Positions 57,198-64,000 of a DNA stretch of 64,000 bases are shown in pieces; position 1 is the first letter of the stretch; every line of letters begins with the position of its first letter. The notes beneath the pieces were generated by a model, which had not been told where the DNA came from, made no database searches, and was given only the letters and a program-made list of their open reading frames with translations. The stretch is from Corynebacterium tuberculostearicum (GTDB lineage Bacteria > Actinomycetota > Actinomycetes > Mycobacteriales > Mycobacteriaceae). The translations under genes and the position numbers were made by a program. The stretch covers positions 1,488,001 to 1,552,000 of the forward strand of contig NZ_JACBZL010000001.1 of the NCBI RefSeq assembly GCF_013408445.1, written 5' to 3'.

Positions 57198-58388
57198 GTG
57201 GACAGCACCGTGTCGAAACCTTCACAGCCGCCCCTTCACCAACGCATCCGCGCGGCCATGACCCTGCAGCGAACAGCCGCTTTAACTGCGGTGATTTGTG
57301 TAGCACTGACACTACTTGGCGCATTCCTTACCTCCACTGAATATCAATTGTCCGCCGCAGTCTTGGGACTGGCCCTTACAGCCATTGCGACGTCTGCTTA
57401 CCGCTGGCCGTTGAGCATGAGCGCCGCGTTCGTCATCACTTGGGCGATCGCCACGCTTCTCGCCAGAACCCCTCTTGTTAGCTCAATATTTCTCGCTCCT
57501 GTGTTTCTTGCAGTAGTGGCGTATCACGGAAAGCACATACGCACGATCGCAATAGGTTTGGTTCTGTGGCTTTGTGGACTAGTCGATCCTGTGGAGCTCA
57601 CATTAAGCTTGCATCCTGCACCAGCCCTTACGTGGGGAATGCTTATTGGAGTCGGCGGCGTTATTGGAGCAATATTCGCGCATTCAGCTGATCGCTACAG
57701 ATCCGCAATGATGGAGTGGAACGATGACGTGAAGCGTCGTCAATCTGATCTCGCTGAAACCTTGCACAACTCGGTAGTTTCTAATCTGACCGTAAATACG
57801 ATGCAGTTGGAGGCTCTCAGCCTTGAATACTCCAAACAGCCGGAGCTAGTCCGAAAGCTCGATGCACTCAGTGATTCCATGCGCTCATCAATGTCCGAGG
57901 TTCGCGCACTAACAAAGGTCCTGCGCAACAACATTGATGGGGTAAACGATGGCATGAGTTTTGGCACCACGACAAAACCCACGAGTTTTGCTCAACTCAT
58001 CTCAGAGGAAGAAGAGCGCCTTCAGCGCCTCAACCGGGCGCCCGTAGTAGAAGTACGCGGTGAGGAGTTTGCGCCGGAATTCCCACAGGAGATCCTCGAC
58101 CCCATCGCGGCTATCACTACGGAAGCATGCCTTAACGCCGTGAAGTATTCACCTCCGGGCGCAGAAATTACGATTTCTGTCCGCCCGCATGTGGGTTGGA
58201 CTGTCGTAACCATTACAAATCCCATTGCAAAACCCACGAGCAAGACCACCGATATGTCCTCCGGTATTGGAATGTCCTCGATGACTCGGATCGCTGCTAC
58301 GATCGACGCACGCTTAGAGACAAACTTGGAATCGGAAAGATGGGAGTTGACTCTTTCTCTGCCCCCCAGTCTCCATAAGCGGCGTTAG
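57198..58388 (+). CDS. Sensor histidine kinase, NarL/DesK type
   Basis: The 396-residue kinase has about five or six membrane segments at residues ~25-165 with very short loops, so it probably senses a membrane or intramembrane signal. The dimerisation box DLAETLHNSVVSNLTVNTMQ carries the phospho-His, typical of HisKA_3. The ATP-binding part has ITTEACLNAVKYSPPGAEI (N box) and MSSGIGMSSMTRI (G box). The start is GTG with AGGAAG nearby. The response regulator follows after a small peptide gene. The signal is unknown. Confidence 0.88.
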   Translation: MDSTVSKPSQPPLHQRIRAAMTLQRTAALTAVICVALTLLGAFLTSTEYQLSAAVLGLALTAIATSAYRWPLSMSAAFVITWAIATLLARTPLVSSIFLAPVFLAVVAYHGKHIRTIAIGLVLWLCGLVDPVELTLSLHPAPALTWGMLIGVGGVIGAIFAHSADRYRSAMMEWNDDVKRRQSDLAETLHNSVVSNLTVNTMQLEALSLEYSKQPELVRKLDALSDSMRSSMSEVRALTKVLRNNIDGVNDGMSFGTTTKPTSFAQLISEEEERLQRLNRAPVVEVRGEEFAPEFPQEILDPIAAITTEACLNAVKYSPPGAEITISVRPHVGWTVVTITNPIAKPTSKTTDMSSGIGMSSMTRIAATIDARLETNLESERWELTLSLPPSLHKRR

Positions 58389-58406
58389 TTCCACCACGTT
58401 GTATAG

Positions 58407-58440
58407 CAAGCGTTTAATTCTTGCACTAAGCTGTCGCTTG
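58407..58440. repeat. Inverted repeat between kinase gene and peptide gene
   Basis: CAAGCG (58407-58412) and CGCTTG (58435-58440) are inverted arms 22 bases apart, just past the kinase stop. They could be a weak hairpin or an operator for the peptide gene and regulator. Confidence 0.35.
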
Positions 58441-58478
58441 TTTCTGGCAAATACAAATCTTTAAAAAGGAGCGCCCTC

Positions 58479-58634
58479 ATGCAGGCCGCACTCGCTAGCT
58501 TTCTCGCCCCACTGATGTTGTCTTCTTCCATCTTCGGCGCTGGCCTTACACCCGGCGAGCTGCCGCAAACTACGAAATACGAATCTCCTGTTGATATCGC
58601 TTTCGGCTGCCCTGCACCATGGTGCGGGAGGTAA
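58479..58634 (+). CDS. 51-residue exported-type peptide inside two-component locus
   Basis: ATG 58479 has an ideal ribosome site, AAGGAG, 7 bases upstream. The peptide begins MQAALASFLAPLMLSSSIFG, a hydrophobic stretch like a signal or membrane segment, continues AGLTPGELPQTTKYES and ends VDIAFGCPAPWCGR. Two Cys, at residues 44 and 49, could form a small disulfide loop if exported. The TAA stop lies 15 bases inside the response regulator gene, so translation of the two is probably coupled. I know no family for it. It may be an accessory or signal peptide for the kinase; this is inference from position only. Confidence 0.7.
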   Translation: MQAALASFLAPLMLSSSIFGAGLTPGELPQTTKYESPVDIAFGCPAPWCGR

Positions 58635-59305
58635 AAACATCCCTCTTGGTCGTCGATGACGACCCACTTGTCCTTGAGGCCTTGGGGCGCTATTTTGCCT
58701 CGGCTGAGGACATGGAGGTGCGCGCCACCGCAGAAAATGGCAAGGTCGCTCTCGCGCTTTTGCAAGAGCAGGACTTTGACGTCATTGTCGCGGACATCCA
58801 TATGCCCGAGATGGATGGCACTACCCTCTTGCGTGAGGTCAACAAGCTGGAAGACCCACCAGTCTTCGTCGCCATGACCGCAATGGACAATGATGAGACC
58901 CTCAAAGAGGTCATGGCCAATAAGGCTGCGGCTTATATTCTGAAAAGCTCCAAGCCGGTCTACATTTTGGATACTGTGCGTGAGGCTGTACGCGGCGGCA
59001 CGGTTGTCACCCCACAGTCGCTTACCCGCTTGTTTGAGCAGCTTCCTGATTGGAACGCTGAGGGAACCAGCGCCGATGCGGCAGCAGCGACCGCGAAGAT
59101 TAAGGACACCCACCACATCTCGCCTGCTTTAGAGCAGGTCTTGGACCTGGTCTGCCAAGGCAAGTCCAATGAAGAGATTGCCAAGAGCACACACTATGCA
59201 CCGGGCACAGTGAAGAAATATGTGTCCACCCTGCTCAGTGAATTCCACGCTAAGTCCCGCCTCGAGCTGGCGGTGAAGGCACTCAAGGCCGGCTACGGTT
59301 CTTAA
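58619..59305 (+). CDS. Response regulator, NarL/LuxR family
   Basis: The receiver domain (about 6-125) has SLLVVDDDPLVLEALGRYF with the acidic pocket, the phospho-Asp in DVIVADIHMPEMDG, and the conserved Lys in AAAYILKSSKP. A ~35-residue linker leads to the LuxR-type DNA-binding domain (LEQVLDLVCQGKSNEEIAKSTHYAPGTVKKYVSTLLSEF). At 228 residues it is normal length. The start at 58619 overlaps the peptide gene by 16 bases; a GTG at the next codon is an alternative. It should be phosphorylated by the kinase encoded upstream. No target is visible. Confidence 0.9.
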   Translation: MVREVKTSLLVVDDDPLVLEALGRYFASAEDMEVRATAENGKVALALLQEQDFDVIVADIHMPEMDGTTLLREVNKLEDPPVFVAMTAMDNDETLKEVMANKAAAYILKSSKPVYILDTVREAVRGGTVVTPQSLTRLFEQLPDWNAEGTSADAAAATAKIKDTHHISPALEQVLDLVCQGKSNEEIAKSTHYAPGTVKKYVSTLLSEFHAKSRLELAVKALKAGYGS

Positions 59306-59364
59306 AATCCGATTGTTGGACAATCCGGGGGTGGACTACCCCCGGATGCGTCAATACCCCCTCT

Positions 59365-59393
59365 AAACCCCACATGCTGGGGTTTATTTTTTG
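59365..59393 (+). terminator. Terminator after response regulator gene
   Basis: AAACCCCA-CATGC-TGGGGTTT followed by ATTTTTTGTTTTT is a textbook intrinsic terminator, 59 bases past the stop. Confidence 0.92.
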
Positions 59394-59888
59394 TTTTTCT
59401 ACCCCCGTATACCGTTTTACAAAGGAGACTAGCATCACGTTTGGTGCTTCCCTATAATTACGACAACACCAAAGTTCACAGTATTTCCTAGGCAACAATC
59501 GCAGCCTGAACCTGCAAGGTTGCCGCACGTCAGGGCGCTAAGCCGCTCGCGTTTCTTCCTCTGCCCACCCATAGCCACGTCATAGAAAGCAGGTGAGTGT
59601 TGAACACCAACTTGGCGCGCGTTCGTCGCAGCAGCGATAGGCCTCCCGTCCGCATTCGGCCCGCATAATGGCCCGCTGAACATCGCACTTCATCTTGAAT
59701 CCCTGCGACCCTCACATTGCGTCGCGCGCACCCGCGTGTTCGCTCCTCACCCGACTGCAGCCCTGCAGCACCACATAGCTCACCGCTTACGTCCCAGCCG
59801 CCCGTATCGCCCGGCAGCCCACTGTCCGGCACGAATACTGCTAGCGGTTAAGGGGATGTGACCCGTTTGAAATAGAGGTAGAACCCAT
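59394..59888 (+). other. Long gene-free leader region upstream of putA
   Basis: Nearly 500 bases separate the terminator from the putA start. A TATAAT at 59453-59458 is the best -10 candidate, but its -35 is poor; if used, the leader would be ~430 bases. Only very short frames are present, for example a GTG frame near 59593, and none is convincing. A GATAGAGG-like ribosome site (AGAGGTAG) lies just before the putA ATG. Confidence 0.5.
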
Positions 59889-62800
59889 ATGACTTCTCCT
59901 GCAAATACCCGCTTGCCCATCTCTGATGATGTGGAAGCAGTCCTGCCCGCAGCTATCAACCGCGCCCACGACTGGTTGAAGTCCACTGCGGACGAAGAAG
60001 ATAAGGCCACTGAACAGCTCGCGGACCTGCTGCGCGATGAGGACGGCGTGAAATTCACCATGGACTTCGTCGACCGCGTCATGCGCCCAGAAGATGACAA
60101 GGTTGCCGCGCATGCGCTGAAGGATATTTCCTCCCACTATGACCCGTCGTTCCTCGGCAGCATCAATGGTGCGCTCGTTGGCGCCGGTGGTTTCTTCGGC
60201 CCCATCCTGCCGAACCTGGTCATGCCGGTTGCCCGCCTGTACATGCGCAAGATGGTTGGCCACCTGGTTCTGGACGCCGAGTCTGATGCTCTCAACAAGA
60301 TCCTGGACAAGGCCGCCGAATCCGGCGAACAGCTCAACCTCAACCTGCTGGGTGAGGCCGTGCTCGGTGAGGAAGAGGCGAAGTCCCGCGCGGAGCGCAC
60401 CCTCAAGCTCATCCGGAACCCACGCGTAACCTACGTTTCGGTCAAGGCTTCCTCCATGGTGGCCCAGCTTAACCACTGGGATATCGATGGCTCGGTAGAG
60501 CGCCTCAAGGAGCGCCTGCGCCCGCTGTACCAGGCTGCGGCCGACCGCACCGACAAGGTCTTTATCAACATGGACATGGAGGAATACCACGACCTCCACC
60601 TGACCATCCGCCTGTTCAAGGAGCTGCTCAGCGAGCCGGAATTCCTCACTCTGGATGCCGGCATCGTGCTGCAGGCTTACCTGCCCGATACCTTTGATGC
60701 GCTCAAGGATATCGCTGACTTTGCTAAGGAGCGCGTGGCTAAGGGCGGCGGCAAGGTCAAGGTGCGCATCGTGAAGGGCGCGAACCTGTCCATGGAAAAC
60801 GTGCAGAGCGAGGTCCACGATTGGCCGCTGGCTACCTACACCAACAAGCTCGACGTAGACGCTAACTACTACCGCCTGCTGGATTTCATCCTGCGCGAGG
60901 AGTACGCCGGCAGCATCCGCATCGGTGTAGCAACCCACAACCTCTACACCGCCGCAATGGCCTACGAGCTGGGCAAGAAGCGCGGCGTGCTGCACATGAT
61001 GGATTCGGAGATGCTGCAGGGCATGTCCCCAGCACAGCAGGCAGCGGTGCGCAAGGTCTTTGACGGCCGCCAGATCCTCTATACCCCGGTTGTCCACGCA
61101 GAAGACTTCGACGTCGCCGTGTCCTACCTGGTACGCCGCTTGGAGGAGAACTCCGCGCCGCAGAACTTCCTCTACGCCCTCTTTGCCCCAGGCGAGGAGC
61201 CGCTGGCGGACCAGGAAGAGACGTTCCGTCGGGCCGTCGCCAAGCGCTGGGACACCTTCGCTGGCGCCCGTCGCACCCAGAACCGCCTCGAGGAGGACGG
61301 CCGCCAGGCACCGCGCACCGGCCGCTTTACCAACGAGGCCGATACTGACCCGGCTCTCGCCCCGAACCGCCAGTGGGCGCAGGAAGCGCTCAAGCGCAAT
61401 CCGGGCGAGCACGGCATCGCGGAGGTTACCGACCCTGCCGCGGTCGAAGGTCACATCGCTCGCGCCAAGGAGCTGGGCACCGAGTGGGGCAAGCGCCCTG
61501 CCGCCGAGCGCGCCGCCGCACTAGAGGCCGTGGCAGATCAGATTGCGTCCCAGCGCGGCAAGTTCATCTCCGTGGCTGCGTATGAGGCCAATAAGACTGT
61601 TACCCAGACCGACCCTGAGGTCTCTGAGGCGATTGACTTCTGCACCTACTACGGCCAGTCCGCGCGCCTGCTGGAGGAGTCCTACTCCGAGTTCACCCCG
61701 CACACCGTCACCGTGGTAACCCCACCGTGGAACTTCCCCATTGCCATCCCGACTGGCGGCATTGCGGCATCCTTGGCGGCGGGCTCGGCGGTCATCGTCA
61801 AGCCTGCACCGCAGGTGGTTCACTGCGGCAAGCTCGTGGTGGAGGCCTTCCGCACCGCCCTCGAGGCACAGGGCCTAGATCCGGACCTGGTGCAGCTGGT
61901 GCTGACTGATGAAGCCGCGGCCGGCAAGGCCCTGCTCTCTCACGATGACGTGGACAATGTCATCCTCACCGGCGCCTCCGATACCGGCGCGCTCTTCCGT
62001 TCTTGGAAGCCGAAGATGAACATTATGGCGGAGACTTCCGGCAAGAACGCGCTCATCATCACCCCAGCCGCGGACCCGGATCTGGCCATCGATGACCTCT
62101 ACAACTCCGCCTTTGGCCACTCCGGCCAGAAGTGTTCGGCGGCCTCCCTGGTTATCTTCGTCGGCGCGGCCGGCAAGTCCGAGCGCCTGCGCACCCAGCT
62201 GCTGGACGCGGTCAAGACCCTTAAGCCGGGCCCGGGCTTCGATATCACCACCACCATGAACGGCCTAGCGGAAGAGCCGAGCGAGAAGCTCCTGCGCGGT
62301 TTGACCCAGCTCGAGCCGGGCGAGAAGTGGCTGCTCAAGCCGGAAAAGCTCAACCAGGAAGGCACCCTGTGGTCCCCGGGCATCCGCGATAATGTGCAGC
62401 CGGGCTCTTGGTACCACAAGAACGAGTGCTTCGGCCCCGTCCTGGGCATCATGTACGCCGATACCTTGGAAGAGGCTATTGCCTGGCAAAATGACACCGG
62501 CTATGGCCTGACCGGCGGCATTCACTCGCTTGACGACGCCGAAATTGAGTACTGGATCGACAACGTTGAGGTGGGCAATGCCTACGTCAACCGCGGCATT
62601 ACCGGCGCGATTGTCCAGCGCCAGTCCTTCGGCGGTTGGAAGAAGTCCGTCATGGGACCGGGCGCCAAGGCTGGCGGCCCGAACTACGTGGCACAGATGG
62701 GTGAGTGGGCCGATGGCGAGCTCAAGCCGCGCAACGTGGATATCGCCCCAGCAAGCCTCGCCGCGCTGCACCGCCTGCGCGATAACCTCTCTGGCAAGCT

Positions 62801-63332
62801 CACCGAGGAGGACATCACCTGGCTGTGGCGCGCCGCGGAGCTGGACCAGGTGGCGTGGCAGGAAGAGTTTGGCCGCAACCACGACCGCACCGGCCTGGTC
62901 TCTGAGGCCAATATCTTCCGCTACCGCCCGCTTTTGACCAAGCTGCGCGTGCGCGTGGGCGAAGGCTACGAGCTGCGCGAGGTTGCTCGCCAGGTGCTGG
63001 CCGCCGCAATTACCGGCACCGCCACGGAAATCTCCGCCACCCCGGAGGTTGCCACCCAGCTGCAGGACCTCGGCTTCGACGTCAAGGCCATCACCGACGA
63101 GGCTTTTGCTACCGACGTGGCCAATGACGCCTCCTCCCGCGTGCGCGCCCTAGGCACCGTGCCGGATTCCATCTACGAGGCCGCGGTGCGCTCCAACTCC
63201 GTGGTGCTGGACCAGCCCGTGCTTGCCGACGGCCGCCGTGAGCTCATGCCTTACCTGCTTGAGCAGGCAGTTTCGGTTACCATGCACCGCTTCGGCATTA
63301 TCCGCAACGTAGGTAACCTGCGTGACGAGTAA
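59889..63332 (+). CDS. putA: Bifunctional proline dehydrogenase / glutamate-semialdehyde dehydrogenase PutA
   Basis: PutA oxidises proline to glutamate in two steps. The 1147-residue protein has the FAD-dependent proline dehydrogenase barrel (about 80-480; YVSVKASSMVAQLNHWD, VRIVKGANLSMENV, RIGVATHNLYTAAMAYELG) and the NAD-dependent aldehyde dehydrogenase domain (about 540-1000; TPPWNFPIAIPTGGIAASLA, AETSGKNALIIT, catalytic Cys in GHSGQKCSAASLV). A C-terminal extension of ~150 residues follows. No N-terminal ribbon-helix-helix is present, so it is not the DNA-binding trifunctional form. It stands alone with its own terminator. Confidence 0.96.
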   Translation: MTSPANTRLPISDDVEAVLPAAINRAHDWLKSTADEEDKATEQLADLLRDEDGVKFTMDFVDRVMRPEDDKVAAHALKDISSHYDPSFLGSINGALVGAGGFFGPILPNLVMPVARLYMRKMVGHLVLDAESDALNKILDKAAESGEQLNLNLLGEAVLGEEEAKSRAERTLKLIRNPRVTYVSVKASSMVAQLNHWDIDGSVERLKERLRPLYQAAADRTDKVFINMDMEEYHDLHLTIRLFKELLSEPEFLTLDAGIVLQAYLPDTFDALKDIADFAKERVAKGGGKVKVRIVKGANLSMENVQSEVHDWPLATYTNKLDVDANYYRLLDFILREEYAGSIRIGVATHNLYTAAMAYELGKKRGVLHMMDSEMLQGMSPAQQAAVRKVFDGRQILYTPVVHAEDFDVAVSYLVRRLEENSAPQNFLYALFAPGEEPLADQEETFRRAVAKRWDTFAGARRTQNRLEEDGRQAPRTGRFTNEADTDPALAPNRQWAQEALKRNPGEHGIAEVTDPAAVEGHIARAKELGTEWGKRPAAERAAALEAVADQIASQRGKFISVAAYEANKTVTQTDPEVSEAIDFCTYYGQSARLLEESYSEFTPHTVTVVTPPWNFPIAIPTGGIAASLAAGSAVIVKPAPQVVHCGKLVVEAFRTALEAQGLDPDLVQLVLTDEAAAGKALLSHDDVDNVILTGASDTGALFRSWKPKMNIMAETSGKNALIITPAADPDLAIDDLYNSAFGHSGQKCSAASLVIFVGAAGKSERLRTQLLDAVKTLKPGPGFDITTTMNGLAEEPSEKLLRGLTQLEPGEKWLLKPEKLNQEGTLWSPGIRDNVQPGSWYHKNECFGPVLGIMYADTLEEAIAWQNDTGYGLTGGIHSLDDAEIEYWIDNVEVGNAYVNRGITGAIVQRQSFGGWKKSVMGPGAKAGGPNYVAQMGEWADGELKPRNVDIAPASLAALHRLRDNLSGKLTEEDITWLWRAAELDQVAWQEEFGRNHDRTGLVSEANIFRYRPLLTKLRVRVGEGYELREVARQVLAAAITGTATEISATPEVATQLQDLGFDVKAITDEAFATDVANDASSRVRALGTVPDSIYEAAVRSNSVVLDQPVLADGRRELMPYLLEQAVSVTMHRFGIIRNVGNLRDE

Positions 63333-63371
63333 TTCTCGGCCGCGTCAGCGGACGCGTTAAAGGTACTGAAG

Positions 63372-63410
63372 GGAGGTAGCGCCCCGCCCGTGGGCCGCTA
63401 CCTCCTTTTT
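63372..63410 (+). terminator. Terminator after putA
   Basis: A perfect 10-bp stem GGAGGTAGCG / CGCTACCTCC closes a 14-base loop and is followed by TTTTT. It lies 40 bases past the putA stop. Confidence 0.92.
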
Positions 63411-63451
63411 CGTATATGCGCTGCGAGTTTTATGTGGCATAGTGGTAGACA

Positions 63452-64000
63452 ATGTCTACGTCACATAATTCGTCTTCCCGCGACGAGGCCAAGCGCCCGT
63501 CTGCGCAGGAAAAAGGCAACGCAACACAGATCCAAAAGCCGGGCGAGGAAGATTCGCATACCCTCGTCGCTTATGATGATGCGCACCTTGGTGCAGAGGC
63601 TGCCAGCGAGCACCCTGCCGAGCGCGACGATAAATCCGCCGTCTTGGCCAAGGATTTCCGCACCATGGCCAAGGTCTCGGTAGTCTTCATCCTCATCGTC
63701 GCCGGCCTAGCGCTGGCCGGCTACCTGCTCAAGTTCATTTGGGTAGGCCTGCTGCCGGTCTTGCTCGCCGTCCTCGTCTCCACGGTGCTCTACCCCATCA
63801 GCGCGTGGCTGCGCAGTAAGGGATTCCCGCGCTCGCTCGCGGCGGTAAGCACCTTGCTCGGCCTCATCATTGTCTTCTGCGGAGTCTTTGCCGCCATGGC
63901 GCCCGTAGTCACGAGTCAAAGCCAAACGCTCATTAATCAGGCCGAAGACGGCATCAACCAAATCACGGAGATGGTGGAAAAGTCCCCCATCGATATCCAA
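63452..64000 (+). CDS. AI-2E family transporter, 3' end outside window
   Basis: From ATG 63452 the frame is open to the window end (183 codons). Residues 1-75 are hydrophilic and acidic (QKPGEEDSHTLVAYDD), an N-terminal cytoplasmic extension. Membrane segments follow (VSVVFILIVAGLALAGYLLKF, VGLLPVLLAVLVSTVLYPISAWL, LAAVSTLLGLIIVFCGVFAAM), the order seen in AI-2E/TqsA-like permeases, ahead of TSQSQTLINQAEDGINQI. The substrate is not predictable. A frame starting at 63390 is a shadow. Confidence 0.82.
   Translation, partial: MSTSHNSSSRDEAKRPSAQEKGNATQIQKPGEEDSHTLVAYDDAHLGAEAASEHPAERDDKSAVLAKDFRTMAKVSVVFILIVAGLALAGYLLKFIWVGLLPVLLAVLVSTVLYPISAWLRSKGFPRSLAAVSTLLGLIIVFCGVFAAMAPVVTSQSQTLINQAEDGINQITEMVEKSPIDIQ

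Noticed and set aside
59593..59640. Short GTG frame as a leader peptide for putA attenuation
   Set aside because: The GTG frame encodes no run of proline codons, and no paired terminator/antiterminator is evident.
59530..59832. 100-codon minus-strand frame upstream of putA
   Set aside because: It has no ribosome site, the composition is not protein-like, and it overlaps the likely putA leader.

Overview
The window is a stretch of a Corynebacterium chromosome. The gene order pknG-ackA-pta-fprA, then purA, fda, pyrE, clpB, gltS and dnaK-grpE-dnaJ-hspR resembles the arrangement I know from C. glutamicum. HspR operators (HAIR) and SigH-type promoters in front of clpB and dnaK fit the same genus. 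Species cannot be fixed by eye; the large repeat-rich surface proteins suggest a skin or mucosa-associated species. I see no rRNA, tRNA or CRISPR array.

Layout. 1-10.6 kb: the end of pknG, then the acetate genes ackA and pta, a ferredoxin/NADP reductase, an ElaA-like acetyltransferase and purT. 10.7-30.8 kb: an accessory cell-surface island with a class F-like sortase, a giant adhesin with 12 VaFE (T-Q ester bond) repeats, a small secreted protein, and a 2703-residue calcium-repeat surface protein. 31.3-51.9 kb: housekeeping genes (purA, FUSC membrane protein, HNH protein, fda, GH76 hydrolase, TrmH methyltransferase, pyrE, a sulfurtransferase-like protein, clpB, a tandem TetR protein, gltS, flavohemoprotein, nitrilase, a small protein/hydrolase pair). 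51.9-56.4 kb: an ald remnant and the heat-shock operon. 56.8-64 kb: a small acidic protein, a two-component system with an unlisted 51-residue peptide gene between kinase and regulator, putA, and the start of an AI-2E family transporter.

The dominant event is insertion of one 1302-bp IS3-family element at four places (2167, 9321, 12709 and 15556). All four encode identical proteins and each is flanked by its own 3-bp target duplication (CGC, CCT, GGT, CCG). They cut ackA, remove the native start of purT, and cut the giant adhesin into three pieces. Removing each IS plus one target copy (1305 bp) restores the reading frame in every case; the adhesin becomes 2311 residues. The burst is therefore recent, and at least the acetate kinase and adhesin are probably non-functional in this isolate.

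Other points worth attention: a 13-base word (GGCGTCGGCAAGC) found seven times exactly; a sulfurtransferase homologue with Ser in place of the catalytic Cys; a sortase that seems to lack the usual catalytic Arg; large surface proteins without LPXTG; a terminator-like hairpin inside the dnaK operon; and the small peptide gene in the two-component locus. All calls come from reading the sequence; no database search was run.
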